Positions 41,788 through 48,206 of a stretch of 48,206 bases of DNA are shown here, in pieces. Under the pieces are notes generated by a model. It ran no database searches and was not told where the DNA came from. It saw only the letters and a program-made list of their open reading frames with translations. The translations under genes and the position numbers were made by a program. The stretch is from Gammaproteobacteria bacterium (GTDB taxonomy: Bacteria; Pseudomonadota; Gammaproteobacteria; SZUA-229), in the NCBI GenBank assembly GCA_026195895.1, contig JAPHRO010000034.1:1-48206 (forward strand), given 5' to 3'. Within the stretch, counting starts at the first letter, position 1. Each line of letters begins with the position of its first letter.

Positions 41788-42564
41788 CTATTTAGAAAGC
41801 CAGAGATTAATTTCACTGATCATATTGTTAGTATCGATTCTATCACTAAACAAATGATCAGCATCTTTCAGTTCATACAGTCTGGATTCTGCGCTTGTTA
41901 AAGCAATGATGTTATCGGCATCGGAATGAGAAACCAGACTATCCTTGCCGGCGCGTATGGCGAGAATGCGTTTATTAAAATTACTCAAGATTTTTCTCAT
42001 TTTAAAGCCATACACATCCTGAATAAATTGTGGCTTTACCGGATACTGAATACCAGCAACTGTTATTTCTGCATTCTGGCCTGATTCAAGCTGATCCATT
42101 GCCTTTCCAAAATGATGCAATACATGGGATGGTTCATTGGGCGCTGCAATTGTGATGACCGTATCGCAGGATGTTATTGCAACAGACGCTGCCAGTGCAG
42201 CCGTGCCCCCCATGCTGTGGCCAATCAATGTAACAGGTGCGCTATAGTTTTTTTGCAGATATTCTGCAGCACTGTGAACATCATTTACCATGCTGGTGAA
42301 ATTGCTGTCGGAAAAATTGCCTTCGCTATCACCAAGTCCAGTAAAGTCAAAACGCAATACTCCAAATCCCTGTTGTGCCAGGCCACGGCTGACACGTGCG
42401 GTGGTCAATGTTTCTTTAGTGCAGGTGAAACAATGGCTCATGATGATATAAGCAATTGGCTCTCGATCAACAGGTCTATCCAGGCGTGCTGCCAGTATTA
42501 CATTGTGCTGGTTAGGAAATGACAGCTTGATGCTTTGGGTTGAGTATTTTTCTGTAGAATTCAT
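41788..42564 (-). CDS. Alpha/beta hydrolase (OsmC-associated type)
   Basis: 258 residues. 'FDFTGLGDSEGNFSDSNFTS' and the nucleophile elbow GHSMGG (Ser near 117) identify an alpha/beta hydrolase; 'CFTCTKETLTTARVSRGLAQ' is characteristic of the group often fused to an OsmC domain. No OsmC part here. 'IRAGKDSLVSHSDADNI' and 'DADHLF' provide the Asp and His. Substrate unknown. It is 8 bp downstream of another alpha/beta hydrolase, so they are co-transcribed. Confidence 0.85.
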   Translation of the reverse strand: MNSTEKYSTQSIKLSFPNQHNVILAARLDRPVDREPIAYIIMSHCFTCTKETLTTARVSRGLAQQGFGVLRFDFTGLGDSEGNFSDSNFTSMVNDVHSAAEYLQKNYSAPVTLIGHSMGGTAALAASVAITSCDTVITIAAPNEPSHVLHHFGKAMDQLESGQNAEITVAGIQYPVKPQFIQDVYGFKMRKILSNFNKRILAIRAGKDSLVSHSDADNIIALTSAESRLYELKDADHLFSDRIDTNNMISEINLWLSK

Positions 42565-42571
42565 GGAATCA

Positions 42572-43474
42572 CTAATCGTCTTCAGAGATGCCCTGGATTT
42601 TTGATGTTAGAAAATGCGTACAAAGATCGATGACTTGTTCTGTACGTAGAATTCGGCGATGCCCCAGCCCCTGGGTAATGTGGATCTGGGCATTGCTCCA
42701 GTTACTGGCCAGTGCTTTACCTTCGTCACAGGGAACATCATAGTCATCTTTATCGTGGATAATCAAAGCAGGTAGCTCTATCGAGTTCGACGGGCTTTCC
42801 AGATCCAGTAACTGCCACACCTGCTTATTGAAGTGCCGCTCTATTTGCTTTCGCATAGTTGCCAGTGCTGGTTCCTTCAAGCTAAAAGTGTCGCCAAATT
42901 TTTGCAGTAATCCGAGGCCATTGGAAGGCGGGCTGATCGCAATAAGTCGGTTGAAATTTACGCCTGATTGTATGGCGCGAAAGGCGCACATCATACCAAA
43001 TGAGTGAGTTATGACAGCATAAAATGGCCCTTTTTCATTTTCAAGCTGCTGTATGGCTTCGGCGATTTCAAGCGCATTGGTTTTTTTGCCGGAGGACTCG
43101 CCGTGGGCGGGGGCATCCAGGGCCAGTATTTGAAAATTATCTTTCAGCAACGGCACTATAAAGGCTGAAAACTGCCTGGCATTGCCACTCCAGCCGTGAA
43201 CTAGTAGTATGACTGGCCCAGTAGATCCCCAGCAATGACAAACTATATTTTTACCATTTATTTGAAATTGATGTTTATCTGCCTGATCAAAAATGAGCTG
43301 TTTTTTCCTGATTCTGCTTTGTGATGCTGGACGAAACCACAACCAGGCTGCAAAGCGTCCGGTCAGGCGGGGTGATAGAAATTGTAGTACAGCAAATAGT
43401 TTGCGCATGGCCTTGAGTGCAAATAGATAATTTCGCGCATGCTTTGAATGGATTTGTTGTTTATCATTTGTCAT
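42572..43474 (-). CDS. Alpha/beta hydrolase
   Basis: 300 residues. 'LLVHGWSGNARQFSAFIVPL' (oxyanion region), 'ALDAPAHGES', nucleophile elbow 'THSFGM' (Thr in place of the usual Gly), 'IIHDKDDYDVP' (Asp) and 'GLGHRRILR' (His). This is a standard alpha/beta hydrolase with a basic N-terminal extension. Lipase or esterase is likely; substrate unknown. It is the first gene of the two-hydrolase transcript. Confidence 0.85.
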   Translation of the reverse strand: MTNDKQQIHSKHARNYLFALKAMRKLFAVLQFLSPRLTGRFAAWLWFRPASQSRIRKKQLIFDQADKHQFQINGKNIVCHCWGSTGPVILLVHGWSGNARQFSAFIVPLLKDNFQILALDAPAHGESSGKKTNALEIAEAIQQLENEKGPFYAVITHSFGMMCAFRAIQSGVNFNRLIAISPPSNGLGLLQKFGDTFSLKEPALATMRKQIERHFNKQVWQLLDLESPSNSIELPALIIHDKDDYDVPCDEGKALASNWSNAQIHITQGLGHRRILRTEQVIDLCTHFLTSKIQGISEDD

Positions 43475-43794
43475 TTGAATTTGCAGTTATTTCTGTGATA
43501 TAGAAACTCAGTTAATTGTCTGAATTATATACCTGCTTCCGAGTAAGTAAACGTCTGTTAAATATACCTGAGAAATTGTATGGTTTGCCCTGAATGGGTG
43601 ATGTTTGAGAAAAAACCCCTGGTTATACTTGTCATTATTAATAAAAAATAAAGAAGCTAAATCAGTTGCTTAGGTTCTGGTTTCAACGCATTTTTGATCT
43701 ATATGAAATTGAAATCAGGTTTAAGTTTTTTCGGCATTTATCTGGGAGTTGCTGATAAGGATGTTGGCTGGATAGATCATTAAAAAGGTTAGGA
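43475..43794. other. Intergenic region without an identified gene
   Basis: 320 bp between divergent genes (hydrolase, PilZ). No gene or strong hairpin seen. The PilZ gene has a plausible ribosome site (TTAGGA) just before its ATG. Confidence 0.4.
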
Positions 43795-44124
43795 ATGTCC
43801 AAACAGCAGCGAGAATATTATCGTATTAATTACCCTATGGCAGAACGGCCTTCACTCATTTCAAGAGAAGAAGAGTTTGAAGTGATCGATGTTTCCGAAT
43901 ACGGCGTTAAATTTAAGATCCAGGAAATTAGCCCATTTATCCTTGGCGAGGAAGTCACCGCGGACATTCGGTTTTCAGATGATGAAGTATACCCATGCAG
44001 TGGTCATATTAATCGCTATACCAATAAAGAAGTGGTTATTCTACTGGAAACCCCCATTCCACTGAATAAGATCAGGTCGGAACATATTCATCTGATTAAT
44101 CGGCGCTCACCATTGTATGTTTAA
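43795..44124 (+). CDS. PilZ domain protein
   Basis: 109 residues, a single PilZ domain. The c-di-GMP-binding signatures are present: RxxxR as REYYR (6-10) and (D/N)xSxxG as DVSEYG. It should bind c-di-GMP directly and act as an adaptor, for example in motility or exopolysaccharide control. Convergent with the sulfur-globule-like gene across a terminator. Confidence 0.9.
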   Translation: MSKQQREYYRINYPMAERPSLISREEEFEVIDVSEYGVKFKIQEISPFILGEEVTADIRFSDDEVYPCSGHINRYTNKEVVILLETPIPLNKIRSEHIHLINRRSPLYV

Positions 44125-44129
44125 TTTTA

Positions 44130-44162
44130 AAAAAACAGACTGCTGATAGCAGTCTGTTTTTT
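44130..44162. terminator. Bidirectional rho-independent terminator
   Basis: AAAAAACAGACTGCT-GAT-AGCAGTCTGTTTTTT: a 15-bp stem with a 3-nt loop, A run on one side and T run on the other. Serves the PilZ gene and the convergent sulfur-globule-like gene. Confidence 0.92.
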
Positions 44163-44169
44163 CTTATGC

Positions 44170-44436
44170 TTAATTGGTGGTTGCTGGCGCAGGTACTGTC
44201 GGCACCAGTGGTGTAGCATAAGGGTAGCCGCCGTAGCCATAACCGGGGTAACCGCCCCAGCCATAGCCGGGATAACCGCCGTAACCATAACCAGGATAAC
44301 CGCCCCAGGGACCACCCCAGCCTGGGCCATCATCAAACCAGTCAAAAGGCCCCCAGAATGCATTGGCAGGAACAGAAATTAATGCTGTAGAACCAGCGAG
44401 AACAGCAGCTAAAACAATCTTTTTGATGTTAGGCAT
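44170..44436 (-). CDS. Sulfur-globule-like secreted Gly/Tyr-rich protein
   Basis: 88 residues. Signal peptide (1-26, cleavage after ANA) followed by 'FWGPFDWFDDGPGWGGPWGG' and repeats of GGYPGYGY/W, then a Pro/Ala-rich tail. Such Gly/Tyr/Pro-rich small proteins coat the sulfur globules of Allochromatium and other gammaproteobacterial sulfur oxidisers (SgpA-C); the signal peptide fits a periplasmic globule coat. No Cys. The gene could also be a generic Gly-rich envelope protein. RBS ACAGGAGT is strong. Confidence 0.7.
   Translation of the reverse strand: MPNIKKIVLAAVLAGSTALISVPANAFWGPFDWFDDGPGWGGPWGGYPGYGYGGYPGYGWGGYPGYGYGGYPYATPLVPTVPAPATTN
44228..44299. repeat. Tandem 24-bp repeat inside the sulfur-globule-like gene
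   Basis: Three copies of a 24-bp unit (44228-44251, 44252-44275, 44276-44299) plus a partial fourth, encoding GGYPGYG(Y/W). Copies differ at a few bases. Confidence 0.85.
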
Positions 44437-44631
44437 GATTGATACTCCTGTATTTTTGTCATTTGATAAATTGTATTGTGTGCTACTTTTTTTGTAAGCC
44501 TGACTCTGATGTTAACGTGCGCTCTACATTCAGGCTATAACAATAATATTAAATATTCGACAAATATTCTGTATTGACCTGTATCATATTTATGATTTGA
44601 CTGGTTTTTCCGCTTTCAGGGTTTGTAACAT

Positions 44632-45204
44632 ATGATTTTTTACAAGTCGCATATCGTACTGCTAATGATTTATAGCTTAGTGGCCTGCAGTACCGAAAAA
44701 AAACAATTTATCCTTGAATCACCGGCTGATCCAGAAGGTTCAACAGTATATATATATCGTCCCCATTCATTATCAAATATTGTGGTTTCTCCCATTTTGT
44801 CGATAAATGGGAAAAATAAGATCGCGATTAAAAATGATCATTATACTTATATACACCTGCCGCCCGGCAAACATGTTTTTCAGCTTGAACTGGATGAGAA
44901 ATATCAGGGTAAAAAGCGGTTGCAACTTCTGCTGGAACCAGCCAGCCAGTATTATATAAAAGTTAATACGGCATTAAAATTTGAGAAAAATAAGCCCTAT
45001 AGCAGGACATTTTCCATGCAAAGAATTGAGCAGTCGCAGGCACTGGACGAAATTGAGCAATGCGGATACATGGAGGCAAAAATACCGTCCAGGTATTTAT
45101 GGTCTGAAAACAGCTCAGAAGATAAATCTGATCCTGCTGTACCAGTAAGAGATGCTGAGTTCGATCTGGAAAAAAGCAGAGATCCATTTTCAAAGCTTAA
45201 ATAG
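44632..45204 (+). CDS. DUF2846-type lipoprotein
   Basis: 190 residues with a lipobox (LVAC). 'GSTVYIYRPHSLSNIVVSPI' and 'YTYIHLPPGKHVFQLEL' are the DUF2846 pattern. The C-terminus has an extra acidic stretch. Outer-membrane lipoprotein by prediction; function unknown. Lies 49 bp upstream of yaaA. Confidence 0.75.
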   Translation: MIFYKSHIVLLMIYSLVACSTEKKQFILESPADPEGSTVYIYRPHSLSNIVVSPILSINGKNKIAIKNDHYTYIHLPPGKHVFQLELDEKYQGKKRLQLLLEPASQYYIKVNTALKFEKNKPYSRTFSMQRIEQSQALDEIEQCGYMEAKIPSRYLWSENSSEDKSDPAVPVRDAEFDLEKSRDPFSKLK

Positions 45205-45253
45205 ATCAATATTCTGATATACTTTTTATTTTTTAATTGACTGGTTTGTACCT

Positions 45254-46024
45254 ATGCTGATAGTTATATCCCCTGCAAAAACACTGGATTATGATACCCC
45301 TCCAAAAACAAAGACATTTACTCTGCCTGATTATCTTGATCAGTCACAACAGTTGATAGATCGTATGCGGGAATTTTCGGCACTGGATATATCTGAGTTG
45401 ATGAAGGTTAGTACAAAAATTGCAGAGCTAAATTTTGATCGTTACGAAGCCTGGAATCGCAATTTCACACCGGATAATGCCAAACAGGCTGTACTTGCAT
45501 TCAAAGGTGATGTGTACACTGGTCTGGATGCGGAGTCTTTTAAAGCGACTGACTTTAAATTTGCACAAAAACATCTGCGGATTCTTTCAGGATTATATGG
45601 CTTGTTACGGCCGCTGGATCTCATGCAGGCATATCGCCTTGAAATGGGAACAAAACTGAAGAATGTTAGAGGTAATAACCTGTATGAATTCTGGGGTTCT
45701 GACATCACTGATGGGCTTAATCAGCAATTAAAGAAAATCAAGTCAAATTATTTAATTAATCTGGCTTCAAACGAATATTTTAAAGCTGTTAAACCCAGAC
45801 AATTAGACGGTGAAATTATTACGCCAGCATTTAAAGACTATAAAAATGGTGAATATAAAATGATAGGTGTTTATGCTAAAAAAGCACGCGGTACACTGAG
45901 TCGTTTCATTATTCAGAATCAGTTGGCTGACCCAGAAGATTTAAAAGATTTTAATGGGGATGGTTACAGTTATAATAAGAAGTTGTCTAAAGAAAATAAC
46001 TGGGTGTTTACGCGTAAAGCATAA
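45254..46024 (+). CDS. yaaA: Peroxide stress protein YaaA
   Basis: 256 residues, the usual length. '[17 protein letters not shown]' at the start, '[12 protein letters not shown]', '[20 protein letters not shown]' and '[14 protein letters not shown]' are the YaaA (DUF328) signature. In E. coli, YaaA limits free iron and DNA damage under peroxide stress and is OxyR-controlled; no OxyR site is evident here. A terminator follows. Confidence 0.94.
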   Translation: MLIVISPAKTLDYDTPPKTKTFTLPDYLDQSQQLIDRMREFSALDISELMKVSTKIAELNFDRYEAWNRNFTPDNAKQAVLAFKGDVYTGLDAESFKATDFKFAQKHLRILSGLYGLLRPLDLMQAYRLEMGTKLKNVRGNNLYEFWGSDITDGLNQQLKKIKSNYLINLASNEYFKAVKPRQLDGEIITPAFKDYKNGEYKMIGVYAKKARGTLSRFIIQNQLADPEDLKDFNGDGYSYNKKLSKENNWVFTRKA

Positions 46025-46043
46025 TATTGTGTATATATGGAAT

Positions 46044-46074
46044 AAAAAAGGGCTGTATATTCAGCTCTTTTTTT
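46044..46074 (+). terminator. Terminator after yaaA
   Basis: AAAAAAGGGCTG-TATATT-CAGCTCTTTTTTT, a stem with one G-T pair and a long T run, 20 bp after the yaaA stop codon. Confidence 0.85.
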
Positions 46075-46225
46075 GAAACAGAAAGCATTAAGCTTTTGAC
46101 ATGGTTATGAACTTTGTAATTTAATCAACTAGTTTTATCTTCCTGGTCTTTTTATTCAACACATAAACAACGGTTTCATCTTTAGGGCCAGAACCAGTTT
46201 CTGTATAGAAAAATATGACAAATTC

Positions 46226-46720
46226 ATGAAAGTAACTGTTGACGATAGAATAAAAGCCAAAGCAAAAGTACCGCACAATTTATTTATGCTAAATCTGGCG
46301 CTGTTTCATTTGTTGATGACACCTGCAACTATTGCAATGAATATCGGTATGTCAGGTATGTTGTTGCCTTTGTTTTTGTCGTTATCTGTAATAGCATATA
46401 CCTGGAAGCGCAGTACAAATGAAAATAAGCATGAGCACTGGTTTATTTTTGTCCACTGGAAGCTTGCTGCCCAGCGTTGTCGCATGTTGCTGGTTTCTTA
46501 TCTTGTAGCGGCTGGCTTGTTAGCGCTAGGCTGGTTGTTGGCGTTGAATTCCACAGATTCTAATATGCAGGATATTATACAGACGGTATTTATAAGAATA
46601 GCAATTATGCCGGTGCTGCTAATGGTAATGATTAATTTTTATCTTGAATCTAGTGCAATAAATCAGGTTGCCAGTGGTGAGATTCCAGATGCTATGGTTA
46701 AACGATTTCCACAGCCCTAA
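46226..46720 (+). CDS. Conserved membrane protein of unknown function
   Basis: 164 residues with about four membrane helices (about 20-35, 40-58, 85-107, 122-145). 'WFIFVHWKLAAQRCRMLLVS' sits between pairs. No family I can name. Ribosome site is weak. The divergent neighbouring stretch on the minus strand (46121-46225) contains a possible gene remnant. Confidence 0.6.
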   Translation: MKVTVDDRIKAKAKVPHNLFMLNLALFHLLMTPATIAMNIGMSGMLLPLFLSLSVIAYTWKRSTNENKHEHWFIFVHWKLAAQRCRMLLVSYLVAAGLLALGWLLALNSTDSNMQDIIQTVFIRIAIMPVLLMVMINFYLESSAINQVASGEIPDAMVKRFPQP

Positions 46721-46751
46721 AATATGCAAAGTAATATGCGGGATAAATAGG

Positions 46752-47288
46752 CTGAAGGGTAATATTGATTTCTGGTATTCAGAAGAAGGCAGTAAATCTT
46801 GGTTTAATTCGACTGCTGATTTTGAACAGTAACTACCTGTAAACTAATTTCACATATAGCAGCAGGCAAAAGATGATAAATTGTTATATTGATTAGATTC
46901 TCCCAATGGCTGTTTAGCACTGGCGATCATTGTTGACCAGTTTTTACTAAATATGTTTCATGGTACTGCAGAAAGTTTCGCTACGGAATCTGTGGCTATT
47001 GATGTTGTATTACATGCGATTGAATATGGTTTTGATCAAGAGATTGCTTTGAATCAGATAACGTATTTATATATGCCATTGACGTATAGTGAAAATATTA
47101 AGCATCAGCATTTATTAGTAGAAAAATATTCTCAGACCGGGCTTGATCACAATATAAAATTTACCCATCATCATCACGATATCATTAAACGTTTTGGTCG
47201 ATTTCCTCATCGCAATGCAATAGCTGGCAGAAAAAGCACCTCTGATGAAATTGGCTATCTTAATTCTGTGGATGCTTTTAAAAGCTGA
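46752..47288 (+). pseudogene. DUF924 family pseudogene with four in-frame stop codons
   Basis: One frame carries recognisable DUF924 sequence over its whole length: 'NIDFWYSEEGSKSWFN' near the start, 'CLALAIIVDQFLLNMFHGT' before and around 46953 (normally DQFPRN..RGT), and 'HHHDIIKRFGRFPHRNAIAG' near the end. It is broken by TAA at 46830, TAA at 46845, TAG at 46857 and TGA at 46890, all in the same frame with no frameshift. The TGA stands where the family normally has Trp. The 111-residue frame from the ATG at 46953 is only the C-terminal part. No convincing start is present upstream. Such multiple nonsense changes indicate decay. Confidence 0.82.
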
Positions 47289-47593
47289 ATTGAGCGCAGA
47301 ACAGGCGCCTGCCTGAGATCTCAAGGCGTGTCTTATTGATAACAAATTCAAATTAATATTTTGATTGTTTAACTGTAAGTCATTGAATATATAGCGTGAT
47401 TTTTTTCCATCTAAGATCAAGTTTCATATGTAAAAATATAAATAAATTCTTATTTGCCGGGGCTTTGTTGATAAGTGGGCATTTTTTCATTTAATATATT
47501 GTGGTTTTAATAATATGGTAACTGAGCAGGTGACATAGGCTGTCGATGGGTATTTCGACATCATAATTCCTAAATGAGAAAAGAAGGTGTGTT
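47289..47593. other. Intergenic region without an identified gene
   Basis: 305 bp of AT-rich sequence between the DUF924 pseudogene and a small membrane protein gene. No gene or hairpin seen. Confidence 0.4.
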
Positions 47594-47707
47594 ATGACTA
47601 GTGCAACTAAAAGTTTTGGTGGTATTTGTGTTTTCTGTGGTGCAATAGCGATTTCCGTTATTGCTGCAATATCTTTGTTAGTTATAATCTGGACACAATT
47701 TTTATAA
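47594..47707 (+). CDS. Small single-span membrane protein (37 residues, unknown)
   Basis: ATG at 47594 with AGAAGG at good spacing opens 37 codons. After a short polar start with two Cys ('GGICVFCGA'), one strong hydrophobic helix follows ('IAISVIAAISLLVIIW'). A perfect terminator follows 20 bp after the stop. Family unknown. Confidence 0.65.
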   Translation: MTSATKSFGGICVFCGAIAISVIAAISLLVIIWTQFL

Positions 47708-47726
47708 TACCGTTTTAATATTTTTT

Positions 47727-47762
47727 CATAAAAAAGCCGCTTTGATTAGCGGCTTTTTTATG
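47727..47762. terminator. Bidirectional rho-independent terminator
   Basis: A 15-bp stem: CATAAAAAAGCCGCT pairs with its reverse complement across a TTGATT loop. Lies between the small membrane protein gene (plus) and the convergent EAL gene (minus). Confidence 0.92.
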
Positions 47763-47795
47763 CGGATGATTTTTTAATGGTTTATTCTGTTTGCT

Positions 47796-48206
47796 TTATC
47801 CTGTCATCGATGTAAAGTCATAATCCAGGTCGGGAGCGGGTTCCTGTAAAAAATTGCCCTGGATAAAATTAATTCCCATACCCCAGAGTACTGACAGACT
47901 GGTCGCATCCTGCACACATTGCGCAATGGTGAGTTTATTCATTTCCATTGCAGTCTCGGTAATTTTTTTCACCGCTTCCTGGTTTTCACTGCTCGATGAG
48001 AGTTCTTCCATAAATGAACGTTCAAGTTTTAGATAGTCCGCAGGAATGTGCTTTAATAGTTCGAAAGGGTTGCTGCCAGTTCCAAAATCATCAAGCGCAA
48101 ATCCACAATTTAATTGTTGCAGGGATTTGGCCAGTTCTGCGGTATGTTTGAGGCTGGTAACAGCAACGCTTTCCTTAACTTCAAAAATCAGACTGTTTTG
48201 AGGAAC
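47796..48206 (-). CDS. EAL domain protein, C-terminal part (partial, runs off the window)
   Basis: 136 residues, open to the window edge. 'LIFEVKESVAVTSLKHTAEL' , 'FALDDFGTGSNPFELLKHIP' and 'YLKLERSFMEEL' are late EAL motifs, and 'GINFIQGNFLQEPAPDLDYDF' is an end shared with FimX-like gammaproteobacterial EAL proteins. The catalytic E-A-L motif and any sensory or GGDEF part are outside the window, so activity cannot be judged. Confidence 0.88.
   Translation of the reverse strand, partial: VPQNSLIFEVKESVAVTSLKHTAELAKSLQQLNCGFALDDFGTGSNPFELLKHIPADYLKLERSFMEELSSSSENQEAVKKITETAMEMNKLTIAQCVQDATSLSVLWGMGINFIQGNFLQEPAPDLDYDFTSMTG

Noticed and set aside
44228-44299. Possible CRISPR-like array
   Set aside because: Copies are directly adjacent without spacers and encode a regular peptide repeat in frame.
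46830-46892. Stop-codon readthrough or recoding in the DUF924 frame
   Set aside because: All three stop codons occur, and the other genes in the window use TAA, TAG and TGA as normal stops, so a recoded genetic code does not explain it.

Overview
The window (48,206 bp, moderate to low GC, compact, both strands coding) looks like chromosomal DNA of a free-living gammaproteobacterium. This is supported by the overall gene set and two familiar gene pairs: cbpA-cbpM and the divergent tesA / ybbA-ybbP locus. Several genes point towards sulfur and redox life: a Gly/Tyr-rich sulfur-globule-like secreted protein, an exported rhodanese, an NnrS-family haem-copper membrane protein, a LysR regulator of the CbbR (RuBisCO regulator) type, two bacteriohemerythrins, and a small protein that carries the key residues of sulfur oxygenase reductase. 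A sulfur-oxidising relative of Thiotrichales or Chromatiales is my inference; no rRNA or other taxonomic marker is present. I see no tRNA, rRNA, CRISPR array, prophage or complete insertion sequence.

Layout. 0-5.8 kb: the cut end of a probable IS256-family element, nnrS, a Cys-rich 39-residue protein, a PhoPQ-activated-pathogenicity-related hydrolase, and three very small proteins in a row facing away from the CbbR-like regulator. 6-15 kb: helix-hairpin-helix protein, DUF4389, SPFH/NfeD pair, cbpA-cbpM, DUF2202 lipoprotein, CnoX-like thioredoxin-TPR protein, lytic-transglycosylase-like lipoprotein, YbaN, SnoaL-like protein and a double cyclic-nucleotide-binding protein. 15-25 kb: the SOR-like single-domain protein, MscS, DUF481, an AsmA-like DUF748 protein, a Sel1-repeat protein, a conserved CxxC protein, an Arg-rich 45-residue protein and a DUF2235 hydrolase. 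25-32.8 kb: small membrane proteins, a HbpS/GlcG-like secreted protein, nitroreductase, a FRAG1-like operon, Pcm, a GGDEF-EAL protein facing a PilZ-like protein, and the hemerythrin pair. 32.9-38.7 kb: ABC transporter ybbA-ybbP divergent from tesA, and a cytosolic PDC sensor. 38.7-48.2 kb: exported rhodanese, HDOD, two alpha/beta hydrolases, PilZ, the sulfur-globule-like protein, DUF2846 lipoprotein, yaaA, a DUF924 pseudogene with four in-frame stops, and the 3' part of an EAL protein.

Themes. (1) Second-messenger signalling: a membrane GGDEF-EAL enzyme, two PilZ-type candidates, an HDOD protein, an EAL remnant at the edge and a cyclic-nucleotide-binding protein. (2) Envelope maintenance and export: SPFH/NfeD, MscS, AsmA-like, DUF481, LolCDE-like ABC transporter, lipoproteins. 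(3) Protein quality control: CbpA/CbpM, CnoX, Pcm. (4) Sulfur, oxygen and NO handling. Many very short genes (37-64 residues) were found by reading start codons and ribosome sites directly. The candidate I consider most novel is the 129-residue SOR-like protein at 15278-15667.
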